Shown in pieces: positions 50,561 to 60,031 of a stretch of 64,000 bases of DNA. The notes below the pieces were generated by a model. It saw only the letters and a list, made by a program, of their open reading frames with translations. It did no database searches and was not told the DNA's origin. The stretch comes from Rhodobacteraceae bacterium IMCC1335 (GTDB taxonomy: Bacteria > Pseudomonadota > Alphaproteobacteria > Rhodobacterales > Rhodobacteraceae). Within the stretch, counting starts at the first letter, position 1. Each line of letters starts with the position of its first letter. A program made the translations under genes and the position numbers. Where the stretch lies: positions 2,653,001 through 2,717,000 of the forward strand of contig CP046864.1 in NCBI GenBank assembly GCA_039640495.1, in the 5' to 3' direction.

Positions 50561-51777
50561 AAATCCTTCTCGTAAGCGACTCGTACCCACCAGAGATAAG
50601 GTCAGCATCCAAGCTGGTTTATGATTTGCGGACCCATTTAGTGGATCTCGGATTTGAAACAGACGTAATAACGACTGAAGCAAAGTATAACATTGATAAA
50701 AAATCCGTGTTTAAGGATGATGCGGGCGTGTCTGAGCCTGTTCGCATTAAGGTTTTGGAACACCATAATGTGCCCTATGTGATTAGAGGTATATCTCAGC
50801 TCTTGATGCCATACTACTTTTACAAAGGATTTAAGAAACACCTGAATCGAAATTATGATTTAGTAATTATTTACTCACCGCCGTTGACGCTAGGCTTGTT
50901 TGGCGCATACCTCAAACGAAGGTTCGCTAAGACCACCGTACTTAATGTTCAGGATCTTTTCCCGCAAAATGCTATTGACCTAGGTATTCTGAAAAACTTT
51001 CTGCTTATAAAATTCTTTCGCTACATTGAACGTTTTTGTTACAAGCATAATGATTTGGTTACCTTTCATTCCCAAAGTAATCTCGAACTTGCTAATAAAG
51101 AATTTATGAATGAGCTTTCCGGAAAATCTATCATAATGCACAATTGGCAAAAGTTTGAAAATACATCATATAAAGATGAAGCTTATGTTCGGAAAAAATA
51201 TGGGATAGCTGGTGATAAAAAAATCGCAATTTTCGCTGGCGTATTGGGACCCGCTCAAGGACTGAATAACTTGATTGAGTTAGCTAACACAATACAAGTT
51301 GACGCTCCTGAATGGCATTTTTTAGTGTTGGGTGACGGTGCCGAACGAAAAAAGATTCAAAGTCTTGCAGAGGCATACAAGCTTTCGAACATTCAGTTTG
51401 AAGACTTTGTAAGCCCAGATGAGTACCAAAAAGTTCTTTCAGGATGTCAATTAGGCACAGTCTTTTTGTCTGAACTTAATAAAACACCCGTAGTGCCAGG
51501 AAAAATTCTGGGTTACATGGAGAAAAAAGTGCCCGTTTTTTGCGTTTTGAATAGAGAAAGCGACGCGCATGAACTGGTTGCGTCAGCTGAGTGTGGGGCA
51601 ACAACGGTTGCTGGTATTGGCGCTAAAGAAATCGGACGTTCTTTTTTAGATTTTGTATCCAACTACGAAATGTTTAAAGCTATGGGCCAGTCTGGCTATA
51701 CATATGCGAGAGAGAACTTTGTGATCGACGTAGTCGTAAATGGGTTATTAGAAGAGATAAACAAGAGGGTGCCGTAA
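50557..51777 (+). CDS. Glycosyltransferase, family 4 (WbuB-like)
   Basis: A 406-residue GT-B glycosyltransferase. N-terminus MKILLVSDSYPPEIRSASKL is typical of WbuB-type enzymes that add amino sugars such as FucNAc-like residues. The C-terminal domain has KIAIFAGVLGPAQGLNNLIE, the nucleotide-binding FLVLGDGAERKK and a terminal PVVPGKILGYM. It is cytoplasmic or peripheral to the inner membrane and builds the repeat unit on the lipid carrier. It ends as TAATG with the next gene. Confidence 0.9.
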   Translation: MKILLVSDSYPPEIRSASKLVYDLRTHLVDLGFETDVITTEAKYNIDKKSVFKDDAGVSEPVRIKVLEHHNVPYVIRGISQLLMPYYFYKGFKKHLNRNYDLVIIYSPPLTLGLFGAYLKRRFAKTTVLNVQDLFPQNAIDLGILKNFLLIKFFRYIERFCYKHNDLVTFHSQSNLELANKEFMNELSGKSIIMHNWQKFENTSYKDEAYVRKKYGIAGDKKIAIFAGVLGPAQGLNNLIELANTIQVDAPEWHFLVLGDGAERKKIQSLAEAYKLSNIQFEDFVSPDEYQKVLSGCQLGTVFLSELNKTPVVPGKILGYMEKKVPVFCVLNRESDAHELVASAECGATTVAGIGAKEIGRSFLDFVSNYEMFKAMGQSGYTYARENFVIDVVVNGLLEEINKRVP

Positions 51778-52883
51778 TGCAGCAAATATTTTCTACTCGA
51801 ATTGAGCACATGCTATCGAGTATTGATCGCTGGAAGTTAGACCCAGAGATTTCAAGTTATTACAACAATCGTGAGATCCTAGTGACCGGTGGAGCGGGTG
51901 CCATTGGTAGCAATCTGGTGATTGCACTTTCATCCCTTGTGGGCAAACGAGGTAAAGTAATTGTGCTTGATAATCTGACGGCATCCAAGGGTAAAGACCC
52001 GTGGAATGTACCGGATATGTCAAATGTACTTTTCATATCTGGTGATATTCGTAGTAGCCAGAGCTTGGATCGTATCTTTAAGCGCGATATTAGCATTGTC
52101 TTTCATCTAGCAGCCTTTTTTGCAAACCAGAATTCGGTAGACTACCCAACAGAGTCAGCAGATGTAGATGTTGTCGGTATTGCGCGGTTGCTAGATTATT
52201 CTGTAATTAAAGGTATTGATAGGTTTGTTTATGCGTCGTCTGGCTGCGCAATATACGGTTCATACCCAAAACTACCTTTAAGTGAAGATTTTATTTCCAT
52301 GCATCTTACAACTCCGTATCAAATTAATAAGATGACTGGGGAGATGTATTGCAATTTTTATAATCATCACTACGGATTAAAAACAGTAAATTGTCGTTTT
52401 TTCAACTCGTTTGGGCCAGGAGAAGCCCCGGGACAGTACAGAAACGTAATTCCAAATTTTGTTTATTGGGCGATGTTGGGTAGATCTTTGCCTATTACCG
52501 GAGATGGAAGCGAAACTCGCGATTTCACAAGTGTATACGATTTAGTTCAGGGATTAGTAAAAGCTGGATATTATGAGGACGCAATTGGAGAAAATTTCAA
52601 TTTGGCGGCTGGGCGAGAAATAAGAATCAGAGATATGATGGAAGCCGTCAACAAAACCTGTGGGAACGACACTCCGCCTAATTTTATGCCTCGACGCAAG
52701 TGGGATACCAAACCGCGGCTACTGGCATCTATCGAAAAGGCGAGTAAACTGATTGACTACAAACCAGTAGAATCCTTTGAAGACACACTTGAAAAGAACA
52801 TGGAGTGGTTCAAAGAAAACTGGGATCTAATTCAGGCTCAAGCCGATTTTCCGCCAGGTATGAATTCAGCTTTGCAAAAATGA
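51777..52883 (+). CDS. NAD-dependent sugar epimerase/dehydratase
   Basis: A 368-residue extended short-chain dehydrogenase. NAD motif TGGAGAIGSNLV (after a ~40-residue N-terminal extension), then VVFHLAA-type IVFHLAAFFANQ, SSGCAIYG and the catalytic YQINKMTGE. ETRDFTSVYDL and the terminal domain fit UDP-sugar epimerases, but the exact reaction cannot be read. The start overlaps the stop of the preceding gene (TAATG). It overlaps the flippase by ATGA. Confidence 0.85.
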   Translation: MQQIFSTRIEHMLSSIDRWKLDPEISSYYNNREILVTGGAGAIGSNLVIALSSLVGKRGKVIVLDNLTASKGKDPWNVPDMSNVLFISGDIRSSQSLDRIFKRDISIVFHLAAFFANQNSVDYPTESADVDVVGIARLLDYSVIKGIDRFVYASSGCAIYGSYPKLPLSEDFISMHLTTPYQINKMTGEMYCNFYNHHYGLKTVNCRFFNSFGPGEAPGQYRNVIPNFVYWAMLGRSLPITGDGSETRDFTSVYDLVQGLVKAGYYEDAIGENFNLAAGREIRIRDMMEAVNKTCGNDTPPNFMPRRKWDTKPRLLASIEKASKLIDYKPVESFEDTLEKNMEWFKENWDLIQAQADFPPGMNSALQK

Positions 52884-54112
52884 AACAGCTCTATAGCGGG
52901 ATAACTTTGAATGTGATTTCAATTATTATCTCGCTTATTGCGATACCGTTTTTGCTACGTAATTTAAGCTTGGAGAGTTATGGAAAACTAACATTCTTCA
53001 GTGTTACATGTGGATATGCTTACATATTTGATATGGGGTCCAGTAGATTTTTAGTAAAAAAGCTTTCAGCTAGTGCAGCACATGTAAATTCAATCAGAGT
53101 ATTTAGGCTTATTATCGCCTCAGTTTGTTTATTAACTATTTGGTTATTTCTGGTTGCTTTATTGGCTGATGTTTGCAAGTTAACTTCAATTGTTTTCGGT
53201 GAGAGCTTTGTTGAAACATTTTTTTGGCTCTATCCAATTTTAGTTGCGTCCTTGTTGCAAAGGAGTGTGTTGCTTAGGTTGCAAAGCGAAGAGAAAAATA
53301 GACAATACATTCTATTAAATTTTCTGCTCACTCTTACTACAACGCTAACCACACTTCCGATGAGTTTTTACACGAATAATATATACCTAATTATTTTTGT
53401 TTCGGGTTTATTTAAGTGTATGATTTTGTTTAGTTTTATTTCTCCACACTACATAAAACGACGGCGTCTTTGGGTGTGGTATAAAGTATTGATAATTAAA
53501 AGTAGTTCGAGTTTTTCTTCTTATTTCAGCAACATCGTAAGTGGATACTTTGATAAAGCTATGATGGCTATGTTTGTTCCTGGAGCTCTTGGGCCGTACA
53601 TGCTAGCTAATCAAGTCGTCGAAAAGGCGACAATTATTCCTACGGTGCACTCTAGCCTAAGTTACAAGAAGTTTTCATTTATGCGAACTCCTGATTTTAT
53701 AAAGTTTTTATATGGTCCCCACGTATCGTTTTCGTTAATCCTTGTTATATTTTTAGCAGTAACTAAAATTGATTATGGCAGCTGGATTTCGGAAGATTAC
53801 CAAGCGGCGATCCATATCGCCAGATATCTCTCTATATACTATTTTTTTGTTGGATTTAATGTCTACTATTACAATTTTTCTATCGTACATACTAATGCTA
53901 ACCATCTTATGAAAATAGACGCATTAATGATACTGTACATGGTTTTTACTTACCCAACCTTTGGAATTATATTTGGAATCAATGGATTAATGGGCTGTAT
54001 GATTATTAAGTCCATGCTGGAATATCTCTTGCATTCCCACTTTTACCAGGTGAGCAAAACCCTCGCTATGATATGGTTATCAGCACTTGCCCTTGGAGTG
54101 ATGTGGTTATGA
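52880..54112 (+). CDS. wzx: Polysaccharide flippase, Wzx-like
   Basis: A 410-residue integral membrane protein with about 12 hydrophobic segments, starting MKQLYSGITLNVISIIISLI. The N-terminal pattern IPFLLRNLSLESYGKLTFFS is that of the MATE/MVF-type polysaccharide flippases (Wzx/RfbX), which move lipid-linked repeat units across the inner membrane. The start at 52880 overlaps the previous stop as ATGA; the open frame extends further but into the epimerase gene. Wzy follows two genes later, indicating a Wzx/Wzy-dependent pathway. Confidence 0.88.
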   Translation: MKQLYSGITLNVISIIISLIAIPFLLRNLSLESYGKLTFFSVTCGYAYIFDMGSSRFLVKKLSASAAHVNSIRVFRLIIASVCLLTIWLFLVALLADVCKLTSIVFGESFVETFFWLYPILVASLLQRSVLLRLQSEEKNRQYILLNFLLTLTTTLTTLPMSFYTNNIYLIIFVSGLFKCMILFSFISPHYIKRRRLWVWYKVLIIKSSSSFSSYFSNIVSGYFDKAMMAMFVPGALGPYMLANQVVEKATIIPTVHSSLSYKKFSFMRTPDFIKFLYGPHVSFSLILVIFLAVTKIDYGSWISEDYQAAIHIARYLSIYYFFVGFNVYYYNFSIVHTNANHLMKIDALMILYMVFTYPTFGIIFGINGLMGCMIIKSMLEYLLHSHFYQVSKTLAMIWLSALALGVMWL

Positions 54113-55017
54113 TTGGTGTTGTTATTTTGAACTTTGAAGATTGGCACGCTACGGAGAGAAATTTAAAAAGTATTTTGGATTTTGAACAGAGTTTGTCCAT
54201 TGTGATCATTGATAATGGTTCGCTATCGACAAAAGATTATTTCGGTACGACTAATGAAAATGAAATTAGGAAGATACTTTTTAAGAAATATGAATTTTAT
54301 ATTTTAAAAAATAATTTCGAGCTGAAAGTAATAAGAAATGATAAAAACATTGGATTTTCTTGTGGGCATAATGTTGGATTGAGTTACTTGGCGCGCCATG
54401 GACTAAAGTTTGTATGTTGTTTAAACAGTGACCTCGTATTCAATGCTCCGAGCATATCAGAAATGGGTTCTGATATAGATAAAAACGGTTCGGCTATCGG
54501 ATCATTTGCAATACTTGATCGAAATGGTGAGCTCGATGGGAACCTTTATCGAAAACTTAAGTCAGTTACAAACTTAATTCGTGAGATAGTTTTTGGTACA
54601 CAGAGTGAACGGAAGTCTGCTCAAATCGTAGAAAATGGAAGTCTGGTCGAAGTACCTTCTGGAGCAGCGTTAATGTTCAACATGTCGCGCTGGACGATAC
54701 GTCCCCCATTGCCAAGTGATATATTTTTATATAACGAAGAATTTGTGCTTGGTACTTTAGCGAAAAGGTTGAATGTAACAATTTTCCAAAGTAGTCGACT
54801 TCCCTGTGTACATCTTGGGGGATTGTCGAGTACTGGAAAACATATATTACAAATTAAAAAAACGTTTCATCAAGCCAAAAGCATATATGTTCTTTATCAT
54901 CGTTATAAAAAGCAAAATTTGGCTCTAGTCTTAATCGCGGCGACGCTATTCATCTTGAAAAATTCGCCAGTATCAGTTTTAAAGGATGCCAAATATTTTA
55001 TCCAAAAATACATATAA
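54109..55017 (+). CDS. Glycosyltransferase, family 2
   Basis: A 302-residue GT-A glycosyltransferase. N-terminus GVVILNFEDWHATERNLKSI, then IVIIDNGS and the rhamnosyltransferase-like NIGFSCGHNVGLSYL and CCLNSDLVFNAP, containing the SD motif that replaces DxD. VPSGAALMFNMSRW follows. It starts within the flippase stop (ATGA) and overlaps the polymerase gene by 32 nt. Sugar specificity unknown. Confidence 0.88.
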   Translation: MIGVVILNFEDWHATERNLKSILDFEQSLSIVIIDNGSLSTKDYFGTTNENEIRKILFKKYEFYILKNNFELKVIRNDKNIGFSCGHNVGLSYLARHGLKFVCCLNSDLVFNAPSISEMGSDIDKNGSAIGSFAILDRNGELDGNLYRKLKSVTNLIREIVFGTQSERKSAQIVENGSLVEVPSGAALMFNMSRWTIRPPLPSDIFLYNEEFVLGTLAKRLNVTIFQSSRLPCVHLGGLSSTGKHILQIKKTFHQAKSIYVLYHRYKKQNLALVLIAATLFILKNSPVSVLKDAKYFIQKYI

Positions 55018-56128
55018 TAGGTTTTGGGTTTTTGTTGTATCTGCAATTTTTTTCGTTGTTCCCGTCAGTTCCGTAGGTAATAAGTATACTGCTTTATTTA
55101 TTATATGCGTGGTCATTTTTTGGCCGTTAAATTTGGTTTTTCGGGATAGAAGTTATAAAATTAGTAGAAGCGAATTAGACTTTTTTTTAATTTTATTCCT
55201 GTATTTCCTCTACATGTTTTGCAGAAACATATTGTCTGAAAAGGATGAATTTTACACTGGTAATTTAATTTGGTTTAGTTTCGCGCCATTTGCTGTATTT
55301 TGGGGAATATTATTCGGACGTCGGCTAAGTTTGCTTCGTCATTTGAAAAACAGCTGCTTTTCGTTAATCTCGATGTTGATATTGGGCACAATATACTTGA
55401 TTGTATTTGTTGATAATTTTATCTTGGTAAGGAAGATAGTTTTGGAGATAAATCCAAACTATTTTGGCAGTTTTGTGTTGTTTTATTTTTATTTATGCTC
55501 TGTTGCTAACCACAATACAAGTTCTAGGCAGCTTTTGGGCTATTCGTTCATTTCAATAGTTACAGTGTTGTTTACTTTTTCTAGGAAGTTTATTGTTGTT
55601 TCGGTACCTTGGCTTGTTGGAAGGATACACAAAGGGAATTTGGGCGCTGTATTTTTCGGATGTCTTTTGTTTGTGCCATTTATTTATTACTACTATGAGC
55701 TTTTCAGTGGATTTTTTGAAAGAATGGCAACGCTGATCCAGTATCTTTTCATTTCGGGCGCGGTTCAAGAGCAGAGTATAAGTTTAAGAGAGACGTTTGT
55801 AACTATTGGGATGGAACTAATTGCAGAGCGTCCTCTTTTTGGCTTTGGTCTGATGGGTTTCGAAAAGAACAACGCCCTTGGTATTTATTCGCATAACACC
55901 GTTATAGAGGTCCTTGTGAATTATGGCTTAGTAGGCTTCTTACTTTTTATGATGACATTTTTATATGCTTCGGTTTTCCATGGGCGACGAGCTTTTGATA
56001 CATTGGATCTTATGTTTTTTACTTACAATATAGTGTTTATGCTCGGTAGTGTCGTGACTGAGACAGCTCTGTGGTGGTTTTGGCTTGGATTACATTTTTC
56101 AGTAAAGTCGAGTAGATATGAAAATTAA
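54986..56128 (+). CDS. wzy: O-antigen/polysaccharide polymerase, Wzy-like
   Basis: A 380-residue membrane protein with about 10-11 hydrophobic segments. The C-terminal third shows the O-antigen ligase/polymerase pattern: ERPLFGFGLMGF, then SHNTVIEVLVNYGLVGFLLF. Extremely AT-rich, as wzy genes often are. It polymerises repeat units in the periplasm. It starts inside the end of the glycosyltransferase gene, and the CapA-like gene begins 11 nt before its end. Confidence 0.85.
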   Translation: MPNILSKNTYNRFWVFVVSAIFFVVPVSSVGNKYTALFIICVVIFWPLNLVFRDRSYKISRSELDFFLILFLYFLYMFCRNILSEKDEFYTGNLIWFSFAPFAVFWGILFGRRLSLLRHLKNSCFSLISMLILGTIYLIVFVDNFILVRKIVLEINPNYFGSFVLFYFYLCSVANHNTSSRQLLGYSFISIVTVLFTFSRKFIVVSVPWLVGRIHKGNLGAVFFGCLLFVPFIYYYYELFSGFFERMATLIQYLFISGAVQEQSISLRETFVTIGMELIAERPLFGFGLMGFEKNNALGIYSHNTVIEVLVNYGLVGFLLFMMTFLYASVFHGRRAFDTLDLMFFTYNIVFMLGSVVTETALWWFWLGLHFSVKSSRYEN

Positions 56129-57212
56129 TTTTATTGGTGATTGTGTATTTACAAACCAATCAGAATTCGATGAGTTTTTTACCATTATCAAAAATACGGA
56201 TAATTATAAAAAAGCGGATATCATATTTGCAAATTTAGAGGCTCCGATCGTGCTTTCGGAAAAGGGAAAGATTTCGAAATTCGGCCCACATTTAAGGGCT
56301 TCTGAAAAGATTGATTTCAGAGGCAGCGATAAGATAGTTTGGTGTTTGGCAAACAATCATACTATGGACTATGGCCGTGATGGATTAGAAAAATGCCTGC
56401 GTATTCTCCGAGAGCAGAACCAAAGATATATTGGAGTGAATATACCAGGCTCAGAATATTTTTTTTCAAATACGGACAGGTCCGGAATTTGTGTTCTGAA
56501 TGTATGTGAAAACGAAATTGGATGTGATGCACTCGATTCACTGACCACGTTTGATCATTTGAAAGTGGCAAAGAAAATTATCGATGTAAAAAATAAAAAT
56601 GATCAATTAATTTTGTTCATACATGGCGGGGTTGAACATAGTGCGGTGCCGAGTGCTGAACAGAAAGATATTTGCTTACGGCTGATGGAGTTAGGAGCTG
56701 ACGCCGTAATTTACAGTCATAGTCATAAAATATCTCGAACCTTTACAAGAGATGAAAAATTAACATGCTACGGGCTGGGAAATTTTTATTTTAAGAATTT
56801 CGGAAGACCTGCTACTTCCTATCTTGATAGCGTGCGATCTAGTTTGCTTCTTGATGTCAATGATATACGGTCTTACCAGCTCGAGTATATTCCAATAGAG
56901 GAAGACTGCCTGGATGAAGAAATGATTGCTCGGGAACTATCCGAAATTCAAAGAATTGAAGAAGATGAATACGAATTCTCCGCTTACTGGTCACAGTGGA
57001 TAAATGACAGATTTGACTCAATGTTAGTCCATATTTTATTCCCAAAATTTTTTAGGGGCTCCAGATTGCTTGGTTCAAGTTCAAAATTTAGAAAAATTTT
57101 CGTTCACGACAATGCTGTGGCCCACAAATTGAATATCATGACTTGTGCGTCGCTACGAGAAATATATGTACAGGCACTGAAGAAGTATTTAGCTAATGAA
57201 TTTAGAGAATAA
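56118..57212 (+). CDS. CapA-family metallophosphatase-fold protein
   Basis: A 364-residue protein of the CapA/PgsA family (calcineurin-like fold), found in poly-gamma-glutamate and other capsule loci. The start MKINFIGDCVF, then FANLEAPIV, ANNHTMDYGRDGL, FIHGGVEHSAVPSAEQ, VIYSHSHKISRTF and GLGNFYF follow the family order of metal-binding histidines and asparagines. No signal peptide is seen, so it may act in the cytoplasm. In polysaccharide loci such proteins may help attach or transport the polymer; the exact role here is unknown. Confidence 0.85.
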   Translation: MKINFIGDCVFTNQSEFDEFFTIIKNTDNYKKADIIFANLEAPIVLSEKGKISKFGPHLRASEKIDFRGSDKIVWCLANNHTMDYGRDGLEKCLRILREQNQRYIGVNIPGSEYFFSNTDRSGICVLNVCENEIGCDALDSLTTFDHLKVAKKIIDVKNKNDQLILFIHGGVEHSAVPSAEQKDICLRLMELGADAVIYSHSHKISRTFTRDEKLTCYGLGNFYFKNFGRPATSYLDSVRSSLLLDVNDIRSYQLEYIPIEEDCLDEEMIARELSEIQRIEEDEYEFSAYWSQWINDRFDSMLVHILFPKFFRGSRLLGSSSKFRKIFVHDNAVAHKLNIMTCASLREIYVQALKKYLANEFRE

Positions 57213-58566
57213 ATACTATTTTTTGTCTTGTGACACTACTTTAGTCGAGTTCAGATCATTAGATAACTGTCTAACGTACATGGATGAGATCGGTATCAAG
57301 CCAATTTTGGATGAAAGCGCATTATATCATTTTTTGAGAAACGGTATCGTAGTTCCTCCATATACTATTTACCGGCATATTTTCACGTGCGCCGCCAATG
57401 ACGAAATATGTATTTCAAAAGGTAAAATTGTTATGAGGCGTAACGAGTTTAGGACTTGGTGGCATTCTAAACGCTCATTTTTGAAACAGGACAACGTTTT
57501 AGACTTACTTGCGAATAATTTAGCTAGTTCTGTGTCAGGCAACCAAGCTGTCTTGATGCTAAGTTCGGGGAAAGATAGCAATTTGCTCTTGTGTGCAGCC
57601 GCCAAAGCAAATCTGCGAGAAGAAATTAAGTGCGTCACAATTAAATCTGATATTGCACTAAACGATGAGAGTGTTTTTGCGGCAAGGTTGTGCACAGATC
57701 TTGGCTTTAATCATATTCAGCTAGAAGAGTTGGGCAGAATGTCTGATGCGTTTGTGCTTTATTTGCGGGAATATTTTTCTAGGTTGAGCGAGCCAGCTTC
57801 GGACTTTGTAATTTTACAATATCCCTGGTTGTTGTTTAATAATGTAATCTCCAAAAACGACATCTTAATTGACGGTGGGGGCAATGATCAATATCTGGGA
57901 ATTGCCACAAACAAACGCGATCATTTTCTCCACTTTTTCTTTAAATACCAGTTTTTCTGGCGCTTAGTAGGACGGCTATTTAGATCAAGGCTTAAAAATT
58001 ATGTTGGTCGAAGCCTTCTGGAACGCTTTATGCTTTCAAGGACTACGCCTCACGATGTGAATGAAATTGTGCAGTTTGAAAATCCTCCGCATAGTAAATG
58101 GAACAGTGTGGAAAAAGATCTTTCAAGGTTTTCACTATCCCAAATCAAGTCTTATGTAGTATGCACATTAGCGGCGAACGAACAGCACCTAAAAAAGGTG
58201 CGGCTACAATCAGCTTTTGTCAAAAAGGTGGTTTTTCCTTTTCTTGACGTCAGCGTCATAAATGCCCTTATTGATCAAAATCATGAAGAAAATCCGAAAC
58301 AGCATTTACTGGATTTGCTCCAGAAGGAATTACCTGATTGTGATTTTACGCAAAAAAAGGGATTTTCTTTGAATATTTCAAAATTTGTCTATGTCAACTT
58401 AGATTTAATTATAGCGGAGATCAGTGAGTGCCAACTGATCAACTTGTCAAAAATTAAACAGATGGCAAAATCTTGTGATCGTGAATTAGACCCTTTGCAT
58501 TACGAGTCATCGGTAATATTTCAGGTGTATGTGCTCTGCTTGTGGATCAATTCTAGGTTTAAATAA
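57196..58566 (+). CDS. Asparagine-synthase-like amidotransferase without glutaminase nucleophile
   Basis: A 456-residue protein. The C-terminal two-thirds has the PP-loop LMLSSGKDSNLLL of asparagine-synthase-type enzymes, DGGGNDQYLG and a terminal QKKGFSLNIS. The N-terminus (MNLENKYYFLSC) lacks the Cys2 that hydrolyses glutamine in AsnB, although part of the N-terminal domain is still visible (PPYTIYRHIF). It may use ammonia or another donor to amidate a uronic acid, as such genes occur in loci with glucuronate or galacturonate. Inference only. Confidence 0.82.
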   Translation: MNLENKYYFLSCDTTLVEFRSLDNCLTYMDEIGIKPILDESALYHFLRNGIVVPPYTIYRHIFTCAANDEICISKGKIVMRRNEFRTWWHSKRSFLKQDNVLDLLANNLASSVSGNQAVLMLSSGKDSNLLLCAAAKANLREEIKCVTIKSDIALNDESVFAARLCTDLGFNHIQLEELGRMSDAFVLYLREYFSRLSEPASDFVILQYPWLLFNNVISKNDILIDGGGNDQYLGIATNKRDHFLHFFFKYQFFWRLVGRLFRSRLKNYVGRSLLERFMLSRTTPHDVNEIVQFENPPHSKWNSVEKDLSRFSLSQIKSYVVCTLAANEQHLKKVRLQSAFVKKVVFPFLDVSVINALIDQNHEENPKQHLLDLLQKELPDCDFTQKKGFSLNISKFVYVNLDLIIAEISECQLINLSKIKQMAKSCDRELDPLHYESSVIFQVYVLCLWINSRFK

Positions 58567-59288
58567 TGAAATATGTTTATACTTCTAATTTCGGAGGATA
58601 CGATTCATTTTTAAGTGGAAATGTAAGTAGTTTTGAAGGACTAAGTTTTGTTTATTTTCATAATAATCCGTCAAAATTTTTTTCTGAAAACTTATCCAAA
58701 CACGGTTGGATAGGACAATATATTGATCTTGAAAAACAAAATGCTGCTGTTTTGAACAGGAGTGTGAAATTTCATCCATGGAAATATTTGCCTTCGAATT
58801 TGACGGAGTCAATTTATATCGATTCAAATGTAACCGTTATTTCTTCTCCGGAAGTAATTTTTGAAGAATTTTCTGATGTAGACGTTGGTTTTTACAGGCA
58901 CTGGGCGAGAGAAACATTCATTGAGGAATTCCTAGAATGTGCTAGAGCGGGGCACTTTTTCCTACCGTTTGCTTTGAATTTGCTCAATTATGTAGCTGTT
59001 GATTATAAAATCACGCGTTTACCTGAATGTAATTTAATCTATATGAAGAACAATAGCTTATCTAAGGCCTTCTCGATGTCTTGGTGGACGAAATACCTGC
59101 AAGGACCAAAACGTGATCAGCTACATGTTAAAAGTGCTCTAGCAGAAAGTAATGTAACTCACTTCATCAGCCCAGTTAACGAACAAAGAATAAGGAATTT
59201 GTGTTTTAGTACCTCCGGCACTCATGATGGAAAACAATTAAAGCTGAAGCAGAGGTTTATTCGGCAATTGAATAAGGCTTTTTTATGA
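58566..59288 (+). CDS. Glycosyltransferase-like DUF616 protein
   Basis: A 240-residue protein starting MKYVYTSNFGGYDSF, with WKYLPSNLTESIYIDSNVTV and a D-x-N pattern of the DUF616/TOD1-type glycosyltransferase domain. The C-terminus is basic. It starts as TAATG with the previous gene and overlaps the next as ATGA, so it is firmly part of the operon. The donor and acceptor are unknown. Confidence 0.78.
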   Translation: MKYVYTSNFGGYDSFLSGNVSSFEGLSFVYFHNNPSKFFSENLSKHGWIGQYIDLEKQNAAVLNRSVKFHPWKYLPSNLTESIYIDSNVTVISSPEVIFEEFSDVDVGFYRHWARETFIEEFLECARAGHFFLPFALNLLNYVAVDYKITRLPECNLIYMKNNSLSKAFSMSWWTKYLQGPKRDQLHVKSALAESNVTHFISPVNEQRIRNLCFSTSGTHDGKQLKLKQRFIRQLNKAFL

Positions 59289-60031
59289 AGCACAAGTTCT
59301 GCGTAGTGACAGTGTTATACAAGCCAACACAGGAAGATATAAGTCACCTCAAAAATTTAGAAGCAAATGATATTCCTGTGATTGTTTGGGATAACGGTAA
59401 TTTGGGTGGTGTATGTTACGGAATGCTCAATGTTTACAGAGACGAAGAGTTCCGCAATGTAGGCCTCGCCGCCGCATATAATAAACTAATTGGAATTTCA
59501 AGCGCCAAGGGCTTTGAGTACGTTTTGATTTTGGACCAGGATACGCGTCTATCAGTAGATTTATATGATGTAGATCGAGCGTTGTCTAAGCCGATTTCAC
59601 TTCTAAGCGAAAATAACGACGCATCAGGGATGTTTTTGCTGAACAATCATTCCTCAACCACGCAGAAACGCATATTCATCAATAGTGGTCTAATATTGAA
59701 GCTAGACATGTTTTTGCCTAACTTCGATGAAAAACTATTCGTTGAATGTGTAGACTATGCTTGGTGTTTGTCTGCTGACGTTCGCGGTAGAAAAATTCTG
59801 ATTTATGATCGTGAAAGGCTTCTTGTACATCATGCTGATGAAAAAATTGGAAAGTGGGGAGTGAGATGGAGGATCTATCCTTTAAGACGTTACGCGGAGT
59901 TCAACGTAAGCATTGCAAGGTTGATCTTTCGATCTGCATTTTCGAAAAGGTTTTGGTTTATGAAATATTTTTTTAAAAGCTGGCTTAGCTTCAATGTTAA
60001 ACAATTTATGTCGATGGTGTTAAAAAAATGA
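59285..60031 (+). CDS. Glycosyltransferase, family 2 (rhamnosyltransferase-like)
   Basis: A 248-residue GT-A enzyme. KFCVVTVLYKPTQEDISHL at the start, then VIVWDNGN, the typical NVGLAAAYNKLI and VLILDQDTRLS, which resemble WbbL/rhamnosyltransferase-type GT2 enzymes. DYAWCLSADVRGRK and LLVHHADE continue the pattern. The dTDP-rhamnose genes 1.2 kb downstream would supply the donor if this is a rhamnosyltransferase. Confidence 0.87.
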   Translation: MKHKFCVVTVLYKPTQEDISHLKNLEANDIPVIVWDNGNLGGVCYGMLNVYRDEEFRNVGLAAAYNKLIGISSAKGFEYVLILDQDTRLSVDLYDVDRALSKPISLLSENNDASGMFLLNNHSSTTQKRIFINSGLILKLDMFLPNFDEKLFVECVDYAWCLSADVRGRKILIYDRERLLVHHADEKIGKWGVRWRIYPLRRYAEFNVSIARLIFRSAFSKRFWFMKYFFKSWLSFNVKQFMSMVLKK

